The notes below the pieces were generated by a model. It searched no databases. It was given only the letters and a program-made list of their open reading frames with translations, and had not been told where the DNA came from. DNA of 64,000 bases from Favolaschia claudopus (taxonomy: Eukaryota; Basidiomycota; Agaricomycetes; Agaricales; Mycenaceae): assembly GCA_037176885.1 (NCBI GenBank), contig JAWWNJ010000101.1:868001-932000 (forward strand), in the 5' to 3' direction. Below are positions 24,352-34,036 of the stretch, one piece after another (within the stretch, counting starts at the first letter, position 1; each line of letters opens with the position of its first letter). Position numbers and translations under genes: made by a program.

Positions 24352-24468
24352 CTTGTTCTAAGATTCGTTCTTCTTCTAGAGACGGACAGAAGCACTGAGT
24401 GTGGGTGTGGGTCACGCATGACGCGCTCCAGGGCACAGAGAACCGAGGGGATGGCGAAGTCTGAACCC
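24352..24468. repeat. Retrotransposon repeat B, proximal copy (117 bp)
   Basis: Copy of 24041-24157, located 64 bp beyond the stop codon of the recombinase gene and abutting repeat A. Confidence 0.85.
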
Positions 24469-24532
24469 AAAACAAGCAGCCCAGACGAGGCAAGCCATCG
24501 GCTAACCCAAAAAAGAAAGGCAGCGAAGTGAA

Positions 24533-25732
24533 TTATTTATTCAAATGGATATTTGAAGCGTGAATCGGCGCAATCTCTTCCAAAGATCGCCAATATCGTA
24601 AGAATGAGTCCGAGGACCACCGCCCCATGGCTCTGACAATATCTGGCGCTATGCCTGCGAGAAGAAGTTCGGTTGTTCCACCAATTCGGAAGCTATGGCC
24701 GGTGAAGCGAGGGTAACCTAGTTTGGTCCAAATCTCGTTGCACCTCCGCAAAAAACTGGACTTGGTGATAATTTTTGGCCCAGCGGATGATGTGTAAGAG
24801 AATAATGGCAGTGATTCGCCGCAGTTGTTTGCCGATAGGTGTGCGTTAAGCGCTGAGCGGGGGTCAAGGGGAGATGATTGGGCTACGAGAATGACATCGT
24901 CTCCCGATTTCTTTGTTTTTGTGCGGGGTAGACGTAGTTTCGCAGCGGAATTTTTATGGGCGGCGCGCGAATAGTGACGGCGTTTCGGCAAATGGGCGCA
25001 TGCGGTTGCCGTAGTTGAGTTCGGCAATAATTCGCCTAGTCGGCATTGTCCCCAAAAGGCTACGCATGCCAAGGCGAATACGGCGATGTCGAAAGGGTTG
25101 GATAGGTCCAGCCCTCGGTGCAATGCTTGGAGCATATGTGTGTTAACGGGTGGACGAGGGGCTCGTTTACTGGATTCTGGAGTTAAATTCTCCACTCCCG
25201 CTAGCACGTAGTGTAGCCGAGGGCCGCCCTGCCATTCGGCGTTCTGGGCCGCATGCCAGGCTTTCAACGCGGCAATGTCGTTTCGTGCCGTTGATCCGGA
25301 GTGAATGCGGGCATGGGATGCTGCGAAGGCGCAAAGGACGAATTCGTCCGCTGGAAGTTGGAATTTGGGGGGAATGTGCTCAACTGCACAGAATTTGCGA
25401 AATCTGTTCAGCGCATAGCCGTAGTTTGAAAGGGTATTTGATGACCATCCGTGTTGGAGGGCATCGTCGACTGAGCTGATGGCTGCTGGAGACAAACCCA
25501 CGTCGATTAGGTTGTGCGGTAGACGGGAGTGGCCAACGAAAGGGTGAAGTAGAGTTGCGGGGATTCGTGGGGTATTAACGGTAATAGGTATGGGAGGTGC
25601 CAAAGCCTTAGGGGTATTCGGGGAGATATTAGACAATGATTTTGTCGGTAAAGTGTTGGTGGTCGACTGGAAGTGAGCTGGAATGTTGCCAGCACGGAAC
25701 CCCGGTGATAACAATGCGTTGGTAGTGCGCAT
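24533..25732 (-). CDS. Tyrosine recombinase of the retrotransposon
   Basis: 399-residue site-specific recombinase expected to integrate circular retroelement DNA by strand exchange, replacing the DDE integrase of LTR elements. The N-terminal SAM-like core-binding part includes LQHGWSSNTLSNYGYALNRF and ARNDIAALKAWHA. The catalytic tetrad is visible: Arg231 in QCRLGELLP, His346 and Arg349 in TGHSFRIGGTTE, and Tyr380 in SDSFLRYWRS. No stop or frameshift interrupts the ORF. Length and motif order match the recombinases of DIRS/Ngaro elements in other fungi. It lies about 100 bp downstream of the RT-RNase H ORF in the same orientation and is followed at once by the split repeats it presumably acts on. 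Confidence 0.92.
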   Translation of the reverse strand: MRTTNALLSPGFRAGNIPAHFQSTTNTLPTKSLSNISPNTPKALAPPIPITVNTPRIPATLLHPFVGHSRLPHNLIDVGLSPAAISSVDDALQHGWSSNTLSNYGYALNRFRKFCAVEHIPPKFQLPADEFVLCAFAASHARIHSGSTARNDIAALKAWHAAQNAEWQGGPRLHYVLAGVENLTPESSKRAPRPPVNTHMLQALHRGLDLSNPFDIAVFALACVAFWGQCRLGELLPNSTTATACAHLPKRRHYSRAAHKNSAAKLRLPRTKTKKSGDDVILVAQSSPLDPRSALNAHLSANNCGESLPLFSYTSSAGPKIITKSSFLRRCNEIWTKLGYPRFTGHSFRIGGTTELLLAGIAPDIVRAMGRWSSDSFLRYWRSLEEIAPIHASNIHLNK

Positions 25733-25833
25733 GGTGGTAAGAGGAGAGAATATACTATTTCAAATCTTCGCCACGATCACCATTTGAATTAATGCAATTC
25801 AAATGACAAATAGAGCATCGGTAGACGATCATA

Positions 25834-27490
25834 TTAAAGGACGAAGCCTTTCATACAGTACGGTAATTTAAAGGTAGACGATGCGCGACGGAAACCGGGG
25901 GCGCTCTCCCCGCGTGAAGGTTTGTCAGCTATATTCAACAGCGAGGGCACATAGAAAGTTGTGATCCAGATTGAGTGCGTCTGCATGAGAGATACGATTC
26001 GCTGAAGTGCGCGATTTTGTTCGGAATTTCGGGATTTCCCTGCCGAAAGGGCCCCAATCACGCCCTCGTTGTCTGAGCGGACGAGGAAATGGATGTTTGA
26101 ATGCCCCAAGTGTATTGCGAAACGGAGGCCAAACTCTATGGCGATCATCTCCGCCCATCCTATTCCTCGCTCATCTGATTTCCATCCGGGAAGCAATTTC
26201 CACCTCTGCCATAAGCCATCAAAAACGATACCGATACCGTAGGATGTGGACGCGTCAACCCAAAATTCGGTTGAGGATAGAGAGGGTGGTTTAAGGAGTT
26301 TGCAGCCGCAAAATGATTGTGTGAGGCGAGTTCGCCACCATGATAAGTCGGATAATGTGGAAGAGTTTGGCGTACGACGCAAAAATGGTGATGAGTTGTA
26401 GGGAAACGAAGATGCGAATTTGGAGATGGAAGGTAGTCTTGAGCGGCCATCAGGCATGGCGAGGGAGCAATGAACTAGAGTTCCGAGCACGGCTTCTGCC
26501 TCTTTACGAGTGAACTTGGCTCCTTGGACCCATGGAGAAAGCTTCTCGACGTAACGGGACGCTTTTTCGGGGGGAATCTGGACCGTTTTCTCGGCGAGGT
26601 CCCAGAAGAAACCGATGTATTTGAAAATGGTGGAGAAGGGGCGAGTTTTCGACCGTTTCCACGGCCAACCTAGTGTTTCCGCGAACGCGTAGATGTCCTC
26701 AAGGTCGTAGTTGAATGCGGTTGGATTTTCGGAGGTGCGGTAGCGGATGAAGAGGAAGTCATCGACCCATTTCTTGATTGGGCCAATGTCGTTTGCGATG
26801 TATAGAGCGGCGATCGCGTCTGCGAGGCGTCCGAAAACGCCGCTAGAGCTAGAGTTGCCGAATGGGCACACATGATCGAGGTAGAATTTTTCGAGCCAAT
26901 GGATGACAAAGAATGGTTGTTGGGAGGGGTGTATTGGGCATCTGCGATAGGCTGCGTCTACGTCTAGAGTGGCGCCTTCGGTTCCAGGTGGCGCTTCGAT
27001 TACCAGAAGAACGATTTGGGCGAAAGTTCCCCACTCACAAGGGAAGTCGTCTACGTTTATTTCGGAATTAACGGATGCGCGAGATGGGTCGTTACGTGGA
27101 AAGGAAAAATCTTGGACTAATCTGTATTCGCCTGGGTCTCCCGCTTTTGGAACTAGACCTAGAGGCGAGGTACGGAAAGGACCGATGAGGTTTTCGAGTC
27201 GGTCGCGGGAGAACGGGCCAGTGTATCGACCACCAGATCGTTCTTTATTAATGTAATTTTCGATAACAGAGGGACAGGATAACGATGAGGAATGATTGGG
27301 AGGCGTGAAGGTTTCGGTGATGGTAGAATGAATGCCCATATGAAAGCCTTCCCGAAGGCCGATAGGTAAGTCTGAGAAAGTGTCGTAAAGATTGGCAGAT
27401 CTGAGAGCGTATTCCCACTTGTCCGGCAAGAGGGGAGTGACGATGGGAAGGAAATCAGAGTGAGACACAGTCTTGGGCGCAATGAAGGCC
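25834..27490 (-). CDS. Reverse transcriptase-RNase H of the retrotransposon
   Basis: The open frame extends up to 28005, but its first 170 codons overlap gag in another frame and look non-authentic, so I place the start of the real product near 27490. Reverse transcriptase motifs in order: PLGLVPKAGDPGEYRLVQDF, ATLDVDAAYRRCPIHP and the catalytic box KKWVDDFLFIRY. The RNase H domain follows with EFWVDASTSYGIGIVFDG (Asp), GWAEMIAIEFGLR (Glu), LVRSDNEGVIGAL (Asp) and LNIADKPSRG (Asp). All acidic residues expected in both active sites are there. The frame differs by one from gag, so expression needs frameshifting near the gag end or separate initiation. No methyltransferase domain of DIRS1 type was noticed, which favours Ngaro-like affinity. 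Confidence 0.88.
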
Positions 27491-29456
27491 GTTTTTTGCG
27501 CCACAAAGGGAGCACCAATGCTGGCCTTTGTCGCAGTCAGCACCGCGGGTGCAACCACTGAAGCCGTTGAATGCGAAACAGTAGGCGGTGCCGTTTTTAT
27601 CACGACGGTCTTTCCCGATGAGAATGGACGGTTTGCCGTTAACGAGGCGGTCTGCCGTGCAGGAGCGCGACTTATGGAAGTCTTCTTCGGCTGCGCAGAC
27701 GAAGCAGCGAAGTTTCTTGCCTTTCGCACGAAAGGAATTCGACGGGTCACGCTTCCCGGCCTTATAAGGCGAAAAACGCGACGCTCCGCCGCTAGACTCG
27801 CGCTCACGCTCGCTGTTCGAAGACGAAGAGCTACTGGACGCTTTATTCTCCTTGCGAAGAAGAGCCATGGCGCGTTTCGCAATGTGCATAGGCTCCAACT
27901 CGTTCCAAACCTCGAGGTGGAAGACGCTGGGATCGATGGCCGTGACAATGGCCCGCTGTCGAACTTGGGAGTCGTATTCGAGGCATAGCGCCCAATTTTG
28001 CGCACGATTGGGACGATGGAGGATGCCGTTGAAATGGCTGAGCCACATGTCGTGCTCTTCGGGAACGTAGCTCTGGATAAGCTCGAGAAGACGACCCCAG
28101 CCTTGGAACCATTCGTCGAAGGTTAGGCGTAATTCGCCTTCGACATCAAGCTCGCGGGCGGTGGCGACAACGGAATTGGAGGCGCCGTCGACGAAGAAAA
28201 TATCGTTAAGTTCCTGTTTGGCGGCCGTGTTCGCGAACGCGCAGAATTTGTCGGTTAAGAAATGCAAGGGAATGTGGGCGTCCCAGCCTCGCGGGCCGGA
28301 CATCTTCTTGCGTATCGCGTCAGGAATAAGATAGCCCGCGCCGGAGGCGGTGAGCCCGACAATGCGTTTAGGGCGTCTGCGTGAGGTACTGGCGAGCGAA
28401 TCGTTTGTTGTTCCGGTGCCTGCAGCCGGTGGAGCTAAGAATCAAAGGTATGGAAAATTAGCTTCCGCTTAGATCTCGTGCCGAACGGGAAAATAAGAAT
28501 AGGTAGTGACGCGCGCGAACGTTGAATCGTAGTTAATCGTAAAATTAGCAAGCGGTGTTGCTCGCAAAGGCTTGTTAATCGAGTTGAATCCCTGCGAATC
28601 GTGTGGATCCGCGGGTCATTAACACTCGGAGATCATTTAGACCTCTCAGTCGATAATCGTAATACAATATAGCGAGCGTGAATCGTGAGGCGTGAATCGT
28701 GAAACGTGAGTCGTGAGACGTGAATCGTGAGACGTGAATCGTGAGACGTGAATCGTGAAGGTTTCGCGAATATTTCGTGAGTCGTGAAAGTCATGAATCG
28801 TCAAGAAATTGCAGTTTGAGACAAAATTCGCTGGCCGTGAGGCTGCGACTACGCGTGAAGAATTTTACGTTCGTGAATCATGAAGAGTCGTCAAGCATGA
28901 ATACATAAGCGAATTCCAGAGCCGTGCGCACGTACAACGTGCGGCATGACCGTGAAAACGCAATGGACTAGGCGAGGCTGAGGCGAATAGAGAAGGAATA
29001 TCACTCACCATTGAATAGGGCGCCGATTGCTTTATTTAGGATTGCGGGAGGAAGGTGCTTCAAAAACTCCAGCTGAGCTTCGTGCGAGTCGGTGAGGTCG
29101 TTCGCAGGAGGAGGGTCTTGGTCGTCCTCGTCGCCGTCGCCGTTCGGAGGGGGTGGTCCGTGCCCTCCGGGGGACTGAGACCTATGTGAATCATTCTCCT
29201 CGCCTCCTAACTCTCCTCCAGGAGGGGGACTAGGAGAGTTGTGGTCGGAGCGAGCTTCCCATTCGAGGCGTTGGTGCCGAGGAAAGAGGCGGGCATAGTT
29301 GGGATTGTCCATGTAGTCCAGGTTGGCTTCGATGTGGTCTTTGATCCGTTTGCGAAGTTCAACGACGGTGCCGGTGTTGTCGAGCTGAAACTCGTCTGCG
29401 GCGGAGACGAGTTGGGCACGCTTTAGCTGAGAGACGGTAGTGTCGAACTGGACCAT
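27455..29456 (-). CDS. Gag-like protein of the retrotransposon, two exons
   Basis: Exon 1 (29009-29456) starts MVQFDTTVSQLKRAQLVSAA and has a SAP/HeH-like helix-turn (NTGTVVELRKRIKDHIEAN), then a Pro/Asp-rich linker ending GALFN. A gtgagt donor at 29008 and a ttag acceptor at 28435 define a 574 bp intron whose splicing keeps phase exactly (AAT G / CT CCA) and leads into PPAAGTGTTNDSLAS. Exon 2 carries a globular part (DEWFQGWGRLLELIQSYVPE, WLSHFNGILHRPNRAQNWA) and a C-terminal Cys/His cluster: CFVCAAEEDFHKSRSC, then CFAFNGFSGCTRGADC and HWCSLCGAKNGLHC, probably nucleic-acid-binding zinc knuckles. An in-frame ATG further upstream at 29681 would add 75 residues encoded by repeat and inserted sequence; I prefer 29456 because that start is conserved in the duplicated leader. 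Confidence 0.72.
28670..28765. repeat. 14 bp minisatellite inside the gag intron
   Basis: Plus-strand tandem copies of about gtgaatcgtgagac, some perfect and some with one or two changes, covering roughly 28680-28760. Looser copies of cgtgaatcgtga continue on both sides. Confidence 0.8.
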
Positions 29457-29530
29457 TTCGATATGCGAGAAAGCGAATGAGCTGGACTGGAGATGAGCGG
29501 ATCGGAGTGCAGGTGGTGGTTCGGAAGCAG
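29401..29530. repeat. 130 bp duplicate of the element leader and gag start, inner copy
   Basis: Matches 29741-29870 with no difference noticed. It includes the gag ATG and its first codons. The inner copy is the one continuous with the full gag frame. Confidence 0.85.
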
Positions 29531-29740
29531 TACTTTTAAGTAATCGTTCTTTTCGATCTTCAGGATGAGGTTTTTGAGATTTTGATCGCATCAGTGTGGT
29601 CACTCTAGATTGTAGAGAAAACGCGTTTTTCTCCCACGACTTTGTTGATAAATCTGATGCTTGAATGATCCGCCTCGGCATAACTCCTGCTCGTTATTCG
29701 AAGTACCACTTCAGTTAGTGATGTATGGATTACGCATCAC

Positions 29741-29870
29741 GCGGAGACGAGTTGGGCACGCTTTAGCTGAGAGACGGTAGTGTCGAACTGGACCATTTCG
29801 ATATGCGAGAAAGCGAATGAGCTGGACTGGAGATGAGCGGATCGGAGTGCAGGTGGTGGTTCGGAAGCAG
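29741..29870. repeat. 130 bp duplicate of the element leader and gag start, outer copy
   Basis: Copy of 29401-29530, continuous with the terminal 142 bp repeat. Its gag start is truncated after about 18 codons, where an unrelated 210 bp (29531-29740) separates it from the inner copy. Confidence 0.85.
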
Positions 29871-29945
29871 GAGAAGATCACCGCCACCTGTCACTCCTCT
29901 CACAAGACATCGTATCGTGACAGCGTGCCGTCACGATACTCTTAT
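29804..29945. repeat. Retrotransposon repeat A, 5' terminal copy (142 bp)
   Basis: Direct copy of 24210-24351, including the same inverted repeat at 29912-29939. It forms the 5' terminus of the element. Confidence 0.85.
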
Positions 29946-30076
29946 TTGTGCACGATGCGAAGTCTTATATAGTTTTGTAATTGACGACTCGGAGGCGGAT
30001 AGGCAAATAAATCAGTAGGGAGGGAAACGAATTGAAGGAAAAAAAAAAAGGAAAGAAAAAGACGGGACTGGCACAT

Positions 30077-30170
30077 GGCTGCGACCCCGAGTCGAACGGG
30101 GTGTTCTCCGTGTATCGTTCAAAGACCGCTTTTGATAGAAGGAGACGCGGTACCCACCGCTGCCGAGGCT
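30077..30170 (-). other. Degenerate tRNA-like sequence 3
   Basis: Minus strand: D-arm-like GCGG-TGGGTA-CCGC, a TCTCC/GGAGA stem with a long loop and a T-arm CCCCG-TTCGACT-CGGGG. The T stem is fully paired although its sequence differs from copy 2 (ACCCG/CGGGT). The acceptor stem pairs poorly. A fourth, still weaker trace of the 5' half lies at about 30388-30415. Confidence 0.35.
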
Positions 30171-30415
30171 TGTATTAGTTCGTTTGTGCGTGCGAGTCAG
30201 CGGATGAAGTAGCGAGTTTGATCTGCTTGTGGTTGTGCGCATGCACGCCGGAGACCGATTACTTGTTTCAAGAGTGAGCGATCGCGATCGGAATTGAGAA
30301 ATGAATGGGCACCGCTGACGAAGGGAAAGGAAGAGAGGGTTGGAAAGCAAGAAAAGTAAAAAGAGCGCGAGAGAGAGAGAGAGCAGCGGAAGCGGCGTCC
30401 ACCGTTGCTCAGGCT

Positions 30416-31289
30416 TTCAAAGAGCGAGTGAGACGACATTAAGTGAGGAAGAGCAGGAGCAATTTGAAGGATTGTGGACATTAATGTTGTTGGGCCGCCG
30501 AGAATCGAGATACTAGTAGAGAAGCTTCAAGCAACTGAAAACAAAGAAATTGAAAAAACATTCTTGCAGTGCGAGGCCGCGGGTGTGTTTGGCCTGGTTT
30601 GTATTTAGAATAAGTACCCTGCTCATAAGCGCGAGTCGCCTAGCGTGCGAGGTCGGAAGAACGAGCACTAGCCAGCCTAGGTCATGGTGGTGGGAGGAAG
30701 AGCTCGTGATGACATCACACCATCAGTAACGTGTTACGTCACGCCTTCAGTCGTCTCCTCCAGGCTCCCACCACGTCCCCGCGTGCCACCATCCCCCTAC
30801 TCATCGTCGGAACAAACGATGCACGGCCCCCGTCGTCCAGGCTTCTCCGCCTGGCTCAGCTCCCCCCTCCACCAACATCCGAGTCGCGCACCTCCAAATC
30901 CTCGACTCGCACGCTTTGGTCTTGCCTGCAAGTTGCCAGCGAATCTCAAGATGCAGGTTTCAGGGAAAGGACGATTGATGAGATGAGATGATTGAATTCG
31001 AATTCCTGGAGAGGAGAGGATGGCAGGCTGTGGCGGTGTACGGAAGATGCAGTGAGTCGTTGTCTGTTTTCGGGTGGGTACGACTCGGGACGGGATGACG
31101 AGGAACGAGCGAAGGACGTTCCGCATCGCATCAACAACGCACCTACCCTCACGCCCTCATCCCCCCTCACCCTTCCCCCAAGCCAACCACCAACCCAGAA
31201 CCAACCTCGATCGCGAATTCCCACAAGGCTCAAACGCTTCTGGATCTGCGACGGCGGCGAATACGGATACAAATATATACGGGCCGTCG
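30416..31289. other. Gene-poor spacer right of the retrotransposon
   Basis: Short proline-rich frames exist on both strands but none has a family signature. It contains two adjacent perfect palindromes at 30706-30718 and 30726-30737. Confidence 0.45.
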
Positions 31290-31725
31290 TCGCGCCCCCG
31301 CCCCTCTCCGCCGCCCCGCACCCGTGTAGAGTACAGGTGCGTGTTTCGCCTCCCTTGCGTCTCTCGTCTCTCGTCCTCACCTACTTCAGAACGTTTACCA
31401 GCCGTCAGGCTTCGCATCCGGAACTTCGACGTCCAGATACACTGAGGTAAGTCGCCTCATTCTTGCTGTAGAAATTCTCCTCTAGGCAACAGGTATCATC
31501 ATCTCGTCCTCTTCCATTCCCTTAGGAGTAAATCTCACGCAGAAATAGTTGGGAGCGTACATCAACATCAACATCGAGCAGGAACCCAACCCAAGCCAAC
31601 CGGGGTTGGTTGGGACGCCCCCTGCGCACGCTCCCGCCCCCCTCCGCCGCCCCGCACCCGTGTGCAGTACAGGTGCGTCTTTCGCGTCCCTCGTCCTCGC
31701 CTACTTCAGAATACGGTTTCCCAGC
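31290..31725. repeat. Pair of diverged direct repeats (about 100 bp each)
   Basis: 31290-31395 and 31625-31725 both read through ccgccgccccgcacccgtgt, then a common acaggtgcgt and a cctacttcagaa segment, with scattered differences. The sequence before each (near 31175 and 31585) also shares a caagccaacc stretch, so the original duplication was longer. Confidence 0.7.
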
Positions 31726-31729
31726 GCTA

Positions 31730-33060
31730 GTGTCGGGCACGGGCCGCGGTACGCCACGATCTTGGTCCATTAAAATTTGGCTGTTTGGATAGCGTCATTT
31801 CTTTTCAATTTGTCTGTTGGACCGCGGCAGATTCGCGCTTTGGGTACGTTCTGTTCTATTCGTCTAAGGAACGACTGCGCTGACACCCTGTATTCAGCCC
31901 GAGCAATCGTTTGGCATGCGCAGATACTGAGGGATTGAGAAGTTGAATCAAATCTGGGGTAGAAGTTCTCAAGAAGTTCAAGCTCTAGTCTCTTGCCACT
32001 CGAACTCGTTAGTACTTACGATTTTTTTCCGAGCAGCAACGTGAATTTGATTTGAGCCTACAGGCGAGCAGTATGATTCCGCAAGTCGTCGGCTTAGGCT
32101 TTCTCATCTCATTTCACTCATTTACTTTTATCTCAATGCATGATTATTGATACCTTCAGCTGCAGCCTGAGTTGTTGTCGGGCACGGTACGCCACAATTT
32201 GGCCAGTACGACGATCCGACCTTGAATAATATGGCGGGACGGTACTCGCTCCAGGAGGAGATGGATCATCAAAGGTCGACTCGTATTGGATAGGATGGCG
32301 TCATTTCTTCTGGCGGGAGAAATTTATCTGTTGGACCGCGGCAGATCCTCGCTTTGGGTACGCTCTGTCTGTTCTATTCGTTGAAGGAACGACTGCGCTG
32401 ACACCCTGTATTCAGCCCGGACGAATGGTTGTCACACCACGAGTGAGCGAAGTCTTGAGAAGAGGTAGACCAACCCACCGCAATCATACCTCGAGGGAAG
32501 GATTGAGTACGCCCTACAAACCTGAAATTACTTCGCGTGACATGTTTGTTGCAGGGAACAGAAACCCGATACGAGAGGGCATCCAAATAATATTGTGTTG
32601 GAACGCAGAGCAGAATACAAGGTAATTCAGGACACTGAATTACTCGAATTCAATAGCTTACAATGCAAGCCAGTAACTTCCCGCTGGAAGCCATCAGCCA
32701 TACCCCTCGTGTTCTCCCTGGAGCTGTGAAACGGCTCCTCGGCAATAGTTGATCGGCCTCGGCATGATTCACATATTGATTGTCGTCCTACTTTTTCAGA
32801 CGGCGATCGCATCGGCCACATATCGGCAACGATTGAGGCTGGATCGAACAATGAGTATGGACTGCAAGCTGGCTTAACAGAGATGTAGGAATATTTTGGC
32901 ATGCGCAGATACTGAGGGATTGAGAAGTTGCATTAAATCTGGGGTAGAAGTTCAAGTTCTAGTCTCTTGCACATGCACAGACTTCCACTCGAACTCGTTA
33001 GTACTTACGATCTTTCCGAGCAGCGACTTGAATTTGATTTGAGCCTACAGGCGAGCTTTC
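31730..33060. repeat. Mosaic of dispersed direct repeats
   Basis: Two block families interleave. 31795-31905 resembles 32290-32420 (shared ttggaccgcggcagat, gaacgactgcgctgacaccc). 31908-32070 resembles 32898-33057 (shared gcatgcgcagatactgaggg, gagcctacaggcgagc). A third short match, gggcacg...gtacgccac, occurs near 31735 and 32176. No coding capacity is recognised. It looks like rearranged remnants of an unknown non-coding repeat. Confidence 0.7.
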
Positions 33061-33577
33061 TCAATTGTGCTTATGTTCGGAATCCTCGGCGAATCGGACC
33101 GAGCCTCGGAGACGAGAGGCGTCGGTATCTGGTCTGAGCAGGAACTTGAAACTCTTGGCGGAAACTCGCAATGTGCGGTTTCGCTCGGTGTTGTTGAGAC
33201 TGTGTTCATTGCTTTTGGTTCCGAATACATAATAGTGGGTAGTAAGTAGGAATCAGTTAATATGGTTGCAAGACTTGCCGATAACATCGATCCAAAGCTG
33301 TCCCCCCATCCGACTCGGAATAAAAACTTGGCAGTTCCTTGGATTCGGCGATCGCTAATGGCAACTCGGTTTTGATCAAACCTCGCCGCATCGAATCGCG
33401 GTCAGTCGGGCATATATTACACTTGCCTTGGCGAAGCTGCAAGAACGCTGAGGTATAGTAGAAAAAAAAACCGTATAAAATGCTGTCGACTTTCAAATTT
33501 GATGTCCGTCCAGAGCACTCTCGTATTCATCACTGGCACACTCACTTAATAGCTATCTACCCAAAGCGCCAAACATA

Positions 33578-34036
33578 ATGCGCACCCCTACCTTTCTCAC
33601 TCTCACTCTCGCACTCCTCCCCTCCTGCATAGCCAACTGGTCCTCAGGCAAAGCTGCCCAAACGAACTTCTACACCGACACCAAATGCTCCGCCTACACC
33701 GGCGAAGCCGCAGCCTTCTACGAGGCCTTCCCGAAAGTAGGGGTCTTCCAGTCTACCGGCGAGGACAACGCGCAGTGCTTCTCGCTCAGCATGCCGAGCA
33801 GCTCCCAGAGCATCAACATGGTCGCAGCGTGGAATAGCAACACGGCATTCGCAACGGTTCAGCCTGGTTAGCCTGGGAGGCGGGCGGGAGTTTGCCAGTT
33901 TTGGGATGGGGTTAATTGTGCGGGGAAGTTTGTGGAGTCATACGTTGGAAGTTGGCAGGGAGCCAAGCCAGGTTGCCAGCCGGGAAGGAGGACGGATGGT
34001 TATCTTTGGAAGAGTGCCAAGTGTTGGGTGAAGTAG
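33578..34036 (+). pseudogene. Small secreted protein gene with premature stop
   Basis: The start at 33578 gives a signal peptide (TFLTLTLALLPSCIA) and a mature region beginning NWSSGKAAQTNFYTDTKCSA with YTGEAAAFYEAFPKVGVFQS and QCFSLSMPSSSQSIN. An in-frame TAG stops it at codon 98 (33869-33871). The same frame continues without further stops through GVCQFWDGVNCAGKFVES, YVGSWQGAKPGCQP and the ending DGYLWKSAKCWVK, to a TAG at 34034. The downstream half supplies the cysteines that would pair with those upstream, so a 152-residue ancestral protein is likely. Readthrough or an assembly error are alternatives to true pseudogenisation. Function of this family is not known to me. Confidence 0.68.

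Larger units (their letters stand above)
24041..29945 (-). mobile_element. DIRS/Ngaro-type tyrosine-recombinase retrotransposon, apparently complete
   Basis: A 5.9 kb element reading right to left: gag-like protein, reverse transcriptase-RNase H and a tyrosine recombinase, with no LTRs. Its ends show split direct repeats. In element orientation these are a 142 bp block at the 5' end (29945-29804); after the genes a 117 bp block (24468-24352) followed directly by a second 142 bp block (24351-24210); then, after 52 bp, a second 117 bp block (24157-24041). This A1-genes-B1-A2-B2 order is the hallmark of Ngaro/PAT-like elements. All three coding regions are open and key catalytic residues are present, so it may be autonomous. 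The 130 bp around the gag start is duplicated near the 5' end. Confidence 0.88.

Noticed and set aside
27473..27988. 171-codon plus-strand ORF inside the retrotransposon
   Set aside because: It is the antisense shadow of gag; no independent features.
27500..28005. Upstream 170 codons of the RT-RNase H open frame
   Set aside because: They overlap the gag exon in another frame, are rich in Arg/Ser/Ala with no domain, and the recognisable reverse transcriptase begins after them.
28670..28765. Minisatellite considered as a CRISPR-like or replication-origin iteron array
   Set aside because: It lies inside a retrotransposon intron, the period is 14 bp with no spacers, and simple expansion explains it.
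30684..31450. ORFs of 100-152 codons on both strands right of the retrotransposon
   Set aside because: They overlap each other in several frames with biased composition and include part of a direct repeat; no family recognised.
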